A DNA stretch of 15,700 bases from an uncultured Collinsella sp. (GCA_900757595.1 CAAEOL010000024.1:1-15700), one strand, 5' to 3'. Positions 1-7,939 are shown, numbered from the stretch's first letter. The notes: a model not told the origin generated them from the letters alone. Numbers and translations: made by a program.

Positions 1-61
1 GCCGGAGAGCACTTAATGTGCTCTCCGCGCGAGCAGGACTGTCCGAGCAGGCGACCTTATG
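1..61 (+). repeat. Structured repeat element, copy A, upstream of serine dehydratase
   Basis: A perfect 10-bp hairpin (CGGAGAGCAC at 3-12, loop TTAAT, GTGCTCTCCG at 18-27) is followed by two direct copies of GAGCAGG (31-37 and 45-51) around ACTGT, then CTTATG. A matching element lies inverted at 15621-15680. One stem pair differs in a compensatory way, G-C here and A-T there, which suggests that pairing is selected. The element may start to the left of the window. It ends about 40 bases before the serine dehydratase start and points toward that gene. It could be a leader RNA, an operator or a dispersed repeat; no T-tract follows the hairpin, so it is not a typical terminator. No known riboswitch class was recognised. 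Confidence 0.6.
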
Positions 62-101
62 CCCCGCCCCTCGGGACGACGGGATAGAAAAAGGAGCAGC
101 C

Positions 102-1709
102 ATGGCAGGCAAGCCGCAAACACTAGCTACGACCTCGGCATTCGAGATCTTAGGGCCCGTCATGGTCGGCCCCAGCTCATCGCACACCGCCGGCGCCCTG
201 CGGTGCGCCCAGGTTGCCGCCAGCCTGCTCGAGGGCCGCATCACCAAGGTTACCTTTGGCCTGTGGAACTCCTTCGCGCACACCTACCGTGGCCACGGCA
301 CCGACCGCGCGCTTGTCGCGGGCATCCTGGGCCTCGACACCGACGACGAGAATATCAAGCAGGCCTTCGACCTCGCACGCAAGCAAGGCCTCGAATATCA
401 CTTTGACATTAAGGGCGACGACGCCTCCATCCACCCCAACACCGTCGATATCGAGATGTTCGACGACAGGGGTGCCACGGCACAGGTCCGCGGCGAGAGC
501 CTAGGCGGCGGCAAGATGCGCATCAGCCGCATCAACGGCGTCGGCGTCGACATCTCGGGCATGTATTCAACGCTCTTCGTGGCGCACCAGGATGTTCCCG
601 GCGTGCTCGCCGCACTCACGAACCTACTCGCCTACGTACACGTGAACATCGCGTTTTGCCGCACCTACCGCACCGAGGTGGGCGGCCAGGCCTACTCTGT
701 CTTTGAGACCGACGGCGTCCCCGACGATACCGTCATTCCCATGCTCCGCAAGCTCGACAACGTCGACTACGCCACCTTTATTGAACTCCCGGGCTCGGCA
801 TCATCGCTCTCCCCCGGCGTCTCGGCCAAGGAGATCTTCGATGACGGCGAACAGCTGCTCGACGCTTGCAAGGAGCTGGAACTCAGCATCGGCGCCGTCA
901 TGGCCGTGCGCGAAGCGCGTCTGACCGGCGAGGAGCACGCCGTCGCCGCGATGCGCCGCGTGCTCGACGTTATGCGCGAGGAGACCACGGCCCCCATCGC
1001 CAATCCGCAGCGCTCGCTCGGCGGGCTCATCGGCGGCGAGGCGAAGCTCGTCGATGCCACCGGCCGTAACGATTTGAGCACAAACCTGATGGGCACCGTT
1101 CAGACCGATGCCGTGGCCCGCGCGATGGCCGTGCTCGAGCGCTCCGCCACTATGGGCGTGATCGTCGCCGCCCCCACGGCAGGCTCCGCGGGCGTCGTGC
1201 CCGGCTGCGTGCTGGCACTTGCCGACCACCTGCAGCTCGACGACGAGCAGGTCATGGACGCCCTCTACTGTGCTGCCGCCATCGGCCTCAACCTCACCAC
1301 GAGCGCTTGCGTCGCCGGCGCCGAGGGCGGCTGCCAGGCCGAGGTGGGAAGCGCCGCCGCGATGGCCGCCGCCGCGCTGGTGCAGATGCTCGGCGGCACC
1401 CCCGAGCAGGCACTCGACGCCAGTTCCATCGCACTGGGCAATCTGCTAGGCCTCGTTTGCGACCCCGTGGGCGGACTTGTTGAGGTGCCGTGCCAAAACC
1501 GCAATGCCATCGGCGTGGCCGCGGCCTTCAGCTCGGCCCAGCTCGCGCTCGCCGGTATCAAGAGTCTGGTGCCGTTTGACCAGATGGCGCATGTGATGCT
1601 CTCGGTGGGCCACGCCCTGCCGGCAACCCTGCGCGAGACGGCCAAGGGCGGCATCGCTCAAGCCCCGGCCGCGCTTTCTGCCTGCGCCAAATGCGGCATA
1701 TGCGGATAG
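102..1709 (+). CDS. sdaA: L-serine dehydratase (L-serine ammonia-lyase), single chain, iron-sulfur type
   Basis: This enzyme deaminates L-serine to pyruvate and ammonia in the cytoplasm using an oxygen-sensitive [4Fe-4S] cluster. The protein is 535 residues. The family signature GPVMVGPSSSHTAGA is at residues 18-32 and opens the beta domain. An ACT-like segment (about 150-220, with VAHQDVPGVLAAL) follows, and the alpha domain fills the C-terminal half, with SLGGLIGGEAKL, APTAGSAGVVPG and CDPVGGLVEVPC. Cysteines in the alpha domain probably hold the cluster. The last ten residues, SACAKCGICG, carry three further cysteines. In the Legionella enzyme a C-terminal cysteine is known to enter the active site as a cluster ligand, so this tail may do the same. 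The start at 102 follows AAGGAG (91-96) and fits the family N terminus; an in-frame upstream ATG at 18 lies in the hairpin element and has no ribosome site. No clear terminator follows. Confidence 0.95.
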   Translation: MAGKPQTLATTSAFEILGPVMVGPSSSHTAGALRCAQVAASLLEGRITKVTFGLWNSFAHTYRGHGTDRALVAGILGLDTDDENIKQAFDLARKQGLEYHFDIKGDDASIHPNTVDIEMFDDRGATAQVRGESLGGGKMRISRINGVGVDISGMYSTLFVAHQDVPGVLAALTNLLAYVHVNIAFCRTYRTEVGGQAYSVFETDGVPDDTVIPMLRKLDNVDYATFIELPGSASSLSPGVSAKEIFDDGEQLLDACKELELSIGAVMAVREARLTGEEHAVAAMRRVLDVMREETTAPIANPQRSLGGLIGGEAKLVDATGRNDLSTNLMGTVQTDAVARAMAVLERSATMGVIVAAPTAGSAGVVPGCVLALADHLQLDDEQVMDALYCAAAIGLNLTTSACVAGAEGGCQAEVGSAAAMAAAALVQMLGGTPEQALDASSIALGNLLGLVCDPVGGLVEVPCQNRNAIGVAAAFSSAQLALAGIKSLVPFDQMAHVMLSVGHALPATLRETAKGGIAQAPAALSACAKCGICG

Positions 1710-1763
1710 GCAGACTTCTCCAAACTGATACTGTTTCCGCACCACAAACAACAGGCTAATCGC

Positions 1764-1769
1764 TATAAT
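1764..1769 (+). promoter_or_regulatory. -10 promoter element for the L,D-transpeptidase gene
   Basis: A perfect TATAAT lies 58 bases before the ATG at 1827, in the only gap between the serine dehydratase and the transpeptidase. No good -35 box is seen at 16-18 bases spacing, so the promoter may need an activator or rely mainly on the -10. A GAAGGAA ribosome site precedes the gene. Confidence 0.45.
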
Positions 1770-1826
1770 GCAAGCCCAGTTAAAACACGATGAGCCGCAA
1801 GGCTAAACTCGAAGGAAATATATACG

Positions 1827-3572
1827 ATGTCGCAAATCGACCGCAGCAACATGATTCCCGATCCGCAACAGCCCAGTAGGCATACCGGCGGCGTCCAATC
1901 GCCGCGCCCCATCGCGCCGGTTCACAGCCAACAACACGTTCCGGCCAATGCCTCTCAACGCCCGAATCAGCGTCAATACCAGCTGCATCAACAATATCAG
2001 CAGCGTTCCGCACAAGGTGGCGCCCCCAAGCAGGGCCCTTCGCACGCTCGCGCGGCAAGCAATCGCGGACCCGAGGACAAGCGCACCAACAAAAGCACAA
2101 AGTCGGGCGGAAAGACGGCCCTCTTTGTCGTCCTCGGCCTCGTCGCGATCGTCTACATCGTAGGCGTCGTGGCGTTCTCGCAGGTCGCTTACCCCAACAC
2201 TACCATCGCCGGCGTCGACATCTCGCTCTCTAACGCATCTTCGGCAGCTACCAAGGTCAACTCGGCATGGAAGCACTACAAGCTCACCGTGGCGGGCGAT
2301 GACTTTAGCTGGACCTACCAGCCCGAGTCCGACGAGCCCATCGTCGATGGCGAGGAAGCCGCCCACGAGATTATCAGCAAAAACGAGCCGCTGCTGTGGC
2401 CATCGCGCCTCATCGCGTCACTCGGCGGCAAAACCGATAGCGCCACCAAGAAAGCCTCGGTCGACTTGGACCAAGATGTCGACCTGTCCATGCTCTCCGA
2501 TGCCTTTGACCAAAAGCAGTTTGAGGAGGACCTGGGCAGCGCCATCGACGAGTTCAACGAGGGCCGCTCGGGCACCTTCGAGGCCACCAGCTCCTATGAC
2601 GAGAAGGCCGGCAAGTTCACCGTTGAAAAGGCCCGTTCCAACGAGAAGCTCAACCGTGAGCATGTCATCAAATATGCCGAGATTGAGCTCGCGTCGCTCG
2701 CCGAGAACGTCGATATCTCCAAGATCGGCAACGACGCCTACGAACCGCTCAACGGCACCCTCACCAACGACCAGATTCAGGCTGCATGCGATGCCGCCAA
2801 CAACTTCCTGGGCGTCAACGTGACCCTTAAACTCAACGGCAATGATGCCGGTAAAGTGGACGGCAGCTCGGTGCTGCAGTGGATCAGCTTTGCCGATCCG
2901 GCCAACCCCACGCTCGATACGTCACAGATCGGCAGCTGGGCCGCCGAGCTAGCTAACGGCTTTAACACCGTGGGATCCACCCGCTGGTGGACACGCGCCG
3001 ACGGCAAGGAGTGCGCTGTCGAGGGCGGCGACTTTGGCTGGTCCATCGACAGCGACACGCTCGCCAAGCAGGTCGAGGACGCTATCAAGAACAAGCAGAC
3101 CGGCGATATCGAGATTTCGTACTCCAAGAAGGCCGACACGTTTACCGCCAAGGGCGAGCCCGATTGGAAGGCCTATATCGACGTCGACCTGTCCGAGCAG
3201 CACGCGCGCTACTACGACGAGAACGGCAATATCGTGTGGGAGGCCAACTTTATTTCCGGCAAACCGGGCGAAGACGCCACCCCGGAGGGCGTGTGGCAGA
3301 TCAACAGCAACGACGGCGCAAGCAAGCTCATCGGTGCTAAAGACCCCGAGACCGGAAAGCCCAAATACGAGAGCCCGGCCAGCTATTGGATGCCGTTCGA
3401 GGGCAATATGATCGGTTTCCACGACGCCACCTGGCAAAACGACAAGAGCTTCGATAGTGCCGAATCGTACAAATGGTGCGGTAGCCACGGCTGCATCAAC
3501 CTGCGCCTGGCCGACGCCAAGGCGCTCCACGACTGCATCAGCGTCGGCCTGTGCGTGGTCGTGCACTCGTAG
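1827..3572 (+). CDS. Membrane-anchored L,D-transpeptidase (YkuD domain) with PG_binding_4-like repeats
   Basis: It probably cross-links peptidoglycan stem peptides (3-3 links) or attaches proteins to them on the outer face of the membrane. The 581-residue protein starts with about 95 cytoplasmic residues rich in Gln, Pro, Ser and Arg, then one membrane helix (about 97-119, TALFVVLGLVAIVYIVG). NTTIAGVDIS, just after the helix, is typical of the start of PG_binding_4 regions; two such regions probably fill residues 125-445. The YkuD catalytic domain ends the protein: PEGVWQI, GFHD with His532, and GSHGCINLR with His554 and nucleophile Cys556. A second cysteine, Cys551, sits five residues before the nucleophile. 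There are 20 residues between His532 and the SHGC motif, slightly more than the usual 14-17. Start: ATG after GAAGGAA. It is followed by an export operon with its own promoter candidate. Confidence 0.9.
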   Translation: MSQIDRSNMIPDPQQPSRHTGGVQSPRPIAPVHSQQHVPANASQRPNQRQYQLHQQYQQRSAQGGAPKQGPSHARAASNRGPEDKRTNKSTKSGGKTALFVVLGLVAIVYIVGVVAFSQVAYPNTTIAGVDISLSNASSAATKVNSAWKHYKLTVAGDDFSWTYQPESDEPIVDGEEAAHEIISKNEPLLWPSRLIASLGGKTDSATKKASVDLDQDVDLSMLSDAFDQKQFEEDLGSAIDEFNEGRSGTFEATSSYDEKAGKFTVEKARSNEKLNREHVIKYAEIELASLAENVDISKIGNDAYEPLNGTLTNDQIQAACDAANNFLGVNVTLKLNGNDAGKVDGSSVLQWISFADPANPTLDTSQIGSWAAELANGFNTVGSTRWWTRADGKECAVEGGDFGWSIDSDTLAKQVEDAIKNKQTGDIEISYSKKADTFTAKGEPDWKAYIDVDLSEQHARYYDENGNIVWEANFISGKPGEDATPEGVWQINSNDGASKLIGAKDPETGKPKYESPASYWMPFEGNMIGFHDATWQNDKSFDSAESYKWCGSHGCINLRLADAKALHDCISVGLCVVVHS

Positions 3573-3583
3573 TGCAACACGCC

Positions 3584-3623
3584 TTGACACAACGGGGAAC
3601 TGACGCTCCAATCTAACAGTTCC
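3584..3623 (+). promoter_or_regulatory. Candidate promoter and overlapping inverted repeat before the MacAB-like operon
   Basis: A consensus -35 box TTGACA (3584-3589) is followed after 17 bases by TCCAAT (3607-3612), which matches four of six -10 positions. An inverted repeat GGAACTG (3596-3602) and CAGTTCC (3617-3623), 14-base loop, overlaps the spacer and -10. It could be a repressor operator, or the stem of a weak terminator for the preceding transpeptidase gene; no T-tract follows it. Confidence 0.4.
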
Positions 3624-3636
3624 GAAAGAATCCGCC

Positions 3637-3668
3637 ATATGCGCCCGCCTCTCGCGACGGGCGCATAT
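3637..3668 (+). promoter_or_regulatory. Perfect 11-bp hairpin in the leader of the MacA-like gene
   Basis: ATATGCGCCCG (3637-3647) and CGGGCGCATAT (3658-3668) pair perfectly around a 10-base loop. It lies between the candidate promoter and the ATG at 3702. It is followed by ACTTATCG, not a T-tract, so it is not a classical terminator. A leader-RNA structure or a protein-binding palindrome are both possible. Confidence 0.45.
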
Positions 3669-3701
3669 ACTTATCGAGTAACTTTCTATAAAGGAGACGC
3701 C

Positions 3702-5123
3702 ATGTCGAATGTCCCCACCATCACCCCGGGACCGAATGATACCGAGCGAGCGCCCGAGGGTGCCACCGAAACGCTTCCCCTCATAACAACCGTGCACGCA
3801 ACACAGCAAAATGACAGCACAAGCGATACAACCGAAATTTCTGACGAAGAGGCCTACGCCAAGCTCAAGGCGAAGCGTGCCGAGCGTCGGCGCAAAAAGC
3901 TCATCCGACGCGGCATTGCGGCCGGCGTCGTGGCCGCCATTGTGCTCATCGCCGTTGTCGTGACCTTGGTCATCAACGCACGGCCCGCAGGTACCGACGG
4001 GCCGGTGACCGACATGGTCACCGAGGGCACGTTTACGACCACCGTCGAGGCTAAAGGCCAGCTCAAGCCCATCTCAGCTTCGGTGGTCTCCCCTTCTGTC
4101 GACGGCACGGTGGCATCGATCAACGTGCAAGCCGGCCAGTCCGTCAACGAGGGCGACGTGCTCATGACCATTAAAAACGACGAGCTCGACCGCAACGTTG
4201 CCGAGGCGCAGCGTGCGGTGACAGCTGCCAAGGAAGACCTCGCCAACGCGCAGAAAGCGGTAGCTGCCGCCCAAGCCACTCCGTCGACTGACGCAGATGC
4301 GGCAGGCACGAGTGGCGCCAGCGGCACCGCCGACACGAGTGCCGTCTCGAGCGCCCAACGCAACCTGACCTCGGCCCAGGCAAACCTGGACCAAGCCAAC
4401 GCCAAAGCCGCCGAGCGCACCGTGGCCGCGCCCAGCTCGGGCAGCATCGTAGAGCTCAACGCCAAAGTCGGCGCCACGGTGACGGGCGGCATGATTATGG
4501 GCGAAGGCGATACGAGCGGCGGCAAGCAGTGCATGCAGATCGCCGACCTCTCCAAGATGAAGGTCACCGTTCAGGTGGGTGAAAAGGATATCGCCAAAAT
4601 CGCCGTTGGGCAGAGCGCCAATGTTACCTATCCGGCCTTTCCCGATATCGTGAGCCAGGGAACGGTCACCGCAATCGCTTCGGTGGCAAACTCCGACGCC
4701 GCCAACGGTGGCGGCGGCAGCGTAACCTTTAACGTCGACATCCTCATCGAAGCACCCGACAGCCGCCTTAAGCCCGGTATGACTGCCGAGGTCTCAGTGG
4801 TAACCGAACAGCTCGACGATGTGGTGATGGTGCCGACCATGGCGCTCATGACCGAGGATGGCGAGCACTATTACGTCAACGTGGCAACCGACGGCGAAGG
4901 CAAACAGACCCGACGCGTCAAGGTGACCGTCGTGACGCAAAACGATAACGACGCCGTGGTCGGCAAAACGAAGGTCAAGCGTGATGACCAGGGCAACGAG
5001 ATCAACCCCAACGTGCCGGTTACCAAGCTGCGCGATGGCGACACCATCGTGATGGACACCGGCGCAGGCATGACGGCCGACGGCGGCGACTCTGGCAGCA
5101 TGTCTGCCGATGGGGGCATGTAA
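3702..5123 (+). CDS. MacA-like (HlyD family) adaptor subunit of an ABC export system
   Basis: This is the extracytoplasmic adaptor that would work with the ATPase and permease encoded directly downstream. The protein is 473 residues. About 50 acidic, Thr-rich cytoplasmic residues are followed by a basic stretch (KLKAKRAERRRKKLIRRG) and one membrane helix (IAAGVVAAIVLIAVVVTLVI). The barrel-sandwich halves are visible as VDGTVASINVQAGQSVNEGD and APSSGSIVELNAKVGATVTGG. Between them two short Ala/Gln-rich coiled-coil arms are joined by a Ser/Thr/Gly/Ala-rich linker (ATPSTDADAAGTSGASG). A beta-barrel and a membrane-proximal domain follow. The C terminus is Gly/Asp/Met-rich. The start at 3702 follows AAAGGAG; an in-frame ATG at 3639 lies inside a hairpin without a ribosome site. 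The TAA stop overlaps the next ATG. The substrate is unknown; drug, peptide or lipid export are all possible. Confidence 0.88.
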   Translation: MSNVPTITPGPNDTERAPEGATETLPLITTVHATQQNDSTSDTTEISDEEAYAKLKAKRAERRRKKLIRRGIAAGVVAAIVLIAVVVTLVINARPAGTDGPVTDMVTEGTFTTTVEAKGQLKPISASVVSPSVDGTVASINVQAGQSVNEGDVLMTIKNDELDRNVAEAQRAVTAAKEDLANAQKAVAAAQATPSTDADAAGTSGASGTADTSAVSSAQRNLTSAQANLDQANAKAAERTVAAPSSGSIVELNAKVGATVTGGMIMGEGDTSGGKQCMQIADLSKMKVTVQVGEKDIAKIAVGQSANVTYPAFPDIVSQGTVTAIASVANSDAANGGGGSVTFNVDILIEAPDSRLKPGMTAEVSVVTEQLDDVVMVPTMALMTEDGEHYYVNVATDGEGKQTRRVKVTVVTQNDNDAVVGKTKVKRDDQGNEINPNVPVTKLRDGDTIVMDTGAGMTADGGDSGSMSADGGM

Positions 5124-5896
5124 TGCGTCCCGTCATCGACATCCGCAACGTGCATCGCATTTTTGAGAGCGAGGCCGGCTGCGCCCATATCCTGCACAAC
5201 GTGAGCCTGGCAGTGAATCCCGGCGAGTTCGTGGCCATTACCGGTCCATCGGGCTCGGGCAAGTCAACGCTCATGAACATCCTGGGCTGCCTGGACAAGC
5301 CGACGGCAGGCGATTATTACCTGCAGGGTCTCAACGTCGCGGAGCTCGACGATGACGAGCTCACCGAAGTCCGTACCCTGAGCATCGGCTTTGTCTTTCA
5401 GAGCTTTAACCTGCTGCCGCGCCTATCGGTCATCGAAAACGTCATGCTGCCGCTGTCGTACACCAACGCGCCGCGGGCTCAGCGTGAGATGCGTGCCGTC
5501 CATGCGCTGCAAGCCGTCACGCTGCCGGTCGACCACTGGGACCACCGCATCTCCGAGCTCTCGGGCGGGCAGATGCAGAGGGTTGCCATAGCGCGCGCCC
5601 TCGTCAACGACCCGCCCATCATCCTGGCGGACGAGCCGACGGGAAACCTGGACTCCGCGACCGGAGCGCTCGTGATGGAGACCTTCCACAAACTCCAGGA
5701 ACGCGGCAAGACCATCGTGCTCATCACGCATGATCCCGGTATCGCCGCCGAGGCCGACCGTGCCGTAACCATTCGCGACGGCCGGATTCACGATGGCGCA
5801 TACATCGCCCACGCGCCGCAGACCCTGCGCGGCGCCATTGATAACCTGCCCATGATTTCCGCACTCGCCAATCCGACGAAAGGAGCGAAGGCATGA
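5123..5896 (+). CDS. MacB-like ABC transporter ATP-binding protein
   Basis: This cytoplasmic ATPase would power the export complex with its flanking genes. The 257 residues contain Walker A GPSGSGKST (41-49), the Q-loop in FVFQSFNLLPRLSVIENV, signature LSGGQMQRVAIARAL, Walker B ILADEPTGNLD and the switch histidine in LITHDPG. SFNLLP after the Q-loop and DEPTGNLD are typical of the MacB/LolD/FtsE group. It shares an A with the preceding TAA (TAATG), and its own TGA overlaps the next ATG, so the three genes are probably translationally coupled. The tail after about residue 225 is family-variable. Confidence 0.95.
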   Translation: MRPVIDIRNVHRIFESEAGCAHILHNVSLAVNPGEFVAITGPSGSGKSTLMNILGCLDKPTAGDYYLQGLNVAELDDDELTEVRTLSIGFVFQSFNLLPRLSVIENVMLPLSYTNAPRAQREMRAVHALQAVTLPVDHWDHRISELSGGQMQRVAIARALVNDPPIILADEPTGNLDSATGALVMETFHKLQERGKTIVLITHDPGIAAEADRAVTIRDGRIHDGAYIAHAPQTLRGAIDNLPMISALANPTKGAKA

Positions 5897-7107
5897 GCAC
5901 GCGCGACCTTATCCAAGAAGCCCTTCACTCCCTCGAGGCCAACAAGGGACGCAGCCTACTCACCATCCTGGGCATTGTTATCGGTATCGCCTCCGTCATT
6001 GCCATGACCTCGCTTATCGGCGGTATCCAAAACAGCCTGGTCAACAGCCTGGGCCTCAACGCCGCGCGCATGGTGCAGATTTATTCGTCGCAAGAGCTCA
6101 CCGAGTCGGACGTCGAGAAGCTTCGCAAGATGGTGCCGCAGATCGAGCAGATCGGCATCGTGGACAGCGCCTATACCGAGTACAAGGCCGGTGACAAAAG
6201 CTATACCGTCATGGCGCAGGGCGTCGATAGCGACATGCTCGACGCGGTGGGCGCCAGCAAGCTCGTCGCGGGGCGCACCTACGCCCAGGCCGAGTCCCAA
6301 TCTGGCGCACGCGTGGCGCTCATCAGTCGTGGCGGCGCCGATCAGCTGTACGGCAACGAACAGGACGCGCTGGGCAAGACCATTAAGGTCTCCAACGGCG
6401 AGGTGCAGATTGTCGGTGTTATCGACGGCGGCAGCGACTCCATGGGCTCGCTCACGCTATACATGCCGCGCGAGACCATCTCGGGCCTCTTTGGCGACGA
6501 GAATCCGTCGTTTCCCAGCGTAACGGCGCTCGCCACCGAGGGCACCGACGTGGATGAGCTGTGCAAGACGATTGAATCCAAGGTGCGCGCAATGAAGGGC
6601 ATCGGGGAGGATGATGAGTACGACAGTGTATCGGCAACCTCCATGAAAAGCGCCATCGACGCCCTCAATTCCTTTATGGGCGCGTTCTCGCTCATCATGG
6701 GCGCCGTTGCCAGCATTTCGCTGCTCGTGGGCGGTATCGGCATCATGAATATGATGCTCACAAATGTAACCGAGCGTATCCGTGAGATCGGTATTCGTCG
6801 AGCCTTGGGTGCCAGCCGTCGCGATATCACCGCGCAGTTCTTGGCCGAGTCCTCGGCGCTGTGCGTCACCGGTGGCCTGCTGGGTGTCCTGATTGGCTAT
6901 CTGCTTGCCTGGGGTCTAGCGATGTTCGCCGCGGGCTCTGGCGTGCTTGGTGAGCTCGGTGCCAGCGGTACCATTACGCCGAGTTTTTCGATCGCCACGG
7001 TGCTGCTGGCCTTTGCGGTCTCCGTCGGCATCGGCGTCATCTTTGGCTTCTACCCCGCCCGCCGGGCAGCAAAACTCAACCCCGTGGAGTGCCTGCGCTA
7101 CCAGTAG
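5893..7107 (+). CDS. MacB-like ABC transporter permease (FtsX domain)
   Basis: This is the membrane subunit of the export complex. The 404-residue protein has the MacB-type plan: one N-terminal helix (about 20-42, LLTILGIVIGIASVIAM), a large extracytoplasmic MacB_PCD domain (about 45-265), then three C-terminal helices in the FtsX domain. The cytoplasmic motif TERIREIGIRRALGASRRDI lies between the second and third helices and is characteristic of these permeases; PARRAAKLNPVECLRYQ ends the protein, also typical. MacB permeases act through conformational coupling rather than a through-membrane channel. No ATPase domain is fused, unlike Gram-negative MacB. The start overlaps the ATPase stop (ATGA), with AAAGGAG upstream. 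The operon appears to end here. Confidence 0.93.
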   Translation: MSTRDLIQEALHSLEANKGRSLLTILGIVIGIASVIAMTSLIGGIQNSLVNSLGLNAARMVQIYSSQELTESDVEKLRKMVPQIEQIGIVDSAYTEYKAGDKSYTVMAQGVDSDMLDAVGASKLVAGRTYAQAESQSGARVALISRGGADQLYGNEQDALGKTIKVSNGEVQIVGVIDGGSDSMGSLTLYMPRETISGLFGDENPSFPSVTALATEGTDVDELCKTIESKVRAMKGIGEDDEYDSVSATSMKSAIDALNSFMGAFSLIMGAVASISLLVGGIGIMNMMLTNVTERIREIGIRRALGASRRDITAQFLAESSALCVTGGLLGVLIGYLLAWGLAMFAAGSGVLGELGASGTITPSFSIATVLLAFAVSVGIGVIFGFYPARRAAKLNPVECLRYQ

Positions 7108-7120
7108 AGCCTCAACCCTA

Positions 7121-7187
7121 AGTTGCGGTGAAATAGGGACTGTTTAGGCCACTAGAGTGCCTATTCAGTCCCTATTTCACCGCAACT
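7121..7187. repeat. Long perfect inverted repeat (22-bp arms) between convergent genes
   Basis: The arm at 7121-7142 is the exact reverse complement of 7166-7187. The 23-base loop itself contains TAGGC (7145-7149) and GCCTA (7159-7163). It lies between the permease stop and the converging TetR gene. There is no T-tract on either side. A 22-bp perfect stem is longer than a normal terminator needs and suggests a small palindromic repeat (REP or MITE-like) that may also stop transcription from both sides. Confidence 0.75.
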
Positions 7188-7209
7188 CAGGGGGGATAAG
7201 GCGCTAGTG

Positions 7210-7821
7210 CTATTCGAAGCGCGATTCCAGGCTCGATAGTCCGTTCAACGTCAGATCGTTAGCGACCTCCGAGATGCGCTCGATGGGCACCGAGCCGTCG
7301 GAGAGCGCCCACGTGCGGTAAATACCGATAATGCCCGAAAGTAAAAACGCCAGATAATAGTCGAACATCTCGTCCTTGAGGCCGTGCGGCAGCAGGTCGC
7401 GCTCGGCAATCTCGTGCTCGAGCGGCACGCGCAAACGCGTCATAAAATCGTCGAGCGGGATGTTCTCAATCAGCTGGCGATTAAGCACGAGGTTATTGCA
7501 AAGTGCCTCGTTGATGGTTTTAAAAAACGTTGCCGCCGCTCCGAGGGCACGCTCGTTCGTGTCGCCGTCCATAGAAGCAAGCGTTTTCTCGACCGAGTCG
7601 GCAATCATCTCCACCACATCAACGGCGATGGCGTCGAGCAGGCCGTCAACCGTACCGAAGTGTACGTAAAAGGTTTTGCGGTCGACATTCGCCTCACGCG
7701 CGATGGCACTCACCGTAATGTCGGCAAGCGGCTTATCCATCAACAGGCGCTCAAACGCAGACAGGATGGCATTGCGACTGCGAACGATGCGGCGGTCGAG
7801 GCGCGGTTTGCTGGTGGCCAT
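7210..7821 (-). CDS. TetR/AcrR-family transcriptional regulator
   Basis: This is a DNA-binding regulator of 203 residues. The N-terminal helix-turn-helix domain is clear: RSRNAILSAFERLLMDKPL, then ITVSAIAREANVDRKTFYVHF (about residues 25-56), with the typical K/R-TFYVHF end of the recognition helix. The C-terminal 140 residues should form the ligand-binding and dimer domain and carry no recognisable specificity signal. The start follows GAAGGGA. It converges on the MacAB-like operon and lies downstream of a flippase-like gene on the same strand, so either could be its target; position alone does not decide. A palindrome in its own leader is a candidate autoregulatory site. Confidence 0.9.
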   Translation of the reverse strand: MATSKPRLDRRIVRSRNAILSAFERLLMDKPLADITVSAIAREANVDRKTFYVHFGTVDGLLDAIAVDVVEMIADSVEKTLASMDGDTNERALGAAATFFKTINEALCNNLVLNRQLIENIPLDDFMTRLRVPLEHEIAERDLLPHGLKDEMFDYYLAFLLSGIIGIYRTWALSDGSVPIERISEVANDLTLNGLSSLESRFE

Positions 7822-7836
7822 GGACGTGTCCCTTCA

Positions 7837-7850
7837 GAATGCGAGCATTC
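7837..7850 (-). promoter_or_regulatory. Palindrome in the tetR-family gene leader, candidate operator
   Basis: GAATGC-GA-GCATTC is a perfect 6+2+6 palindrome 16 bases before the regulator's ATG, adjoining its ribosome site. TetR proteins often bind palindromes near their own start. A GATAAT -10-like box lies further upstream. I saw no second copy near the neighbouring promoters. Confidence 0.3.
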
Positions 7851-7939
7851 ATCAACAGATGAGAGTTAATCTACGTAAGAGGATTATCCCCCATCCGGCA
7901 CAAAATTGCCCGGCAACATGAAGAACGCACGACCAACTA

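Noticed and set aside
3639..3701. N-terminal extension of the MacA-like protein from the ATG at 3639
   Set aside because: That ATG is inside a perfect hairpin with no ribosome site; the ATG at 3702 has AAAGGAG at the right spacing.
2949..3809. Open frame on the minus strand across the transpeptidase end and the MacA-like start
   Set aside because: It overlaps two supported genes and a promoter region, with no ribosome site or motif.
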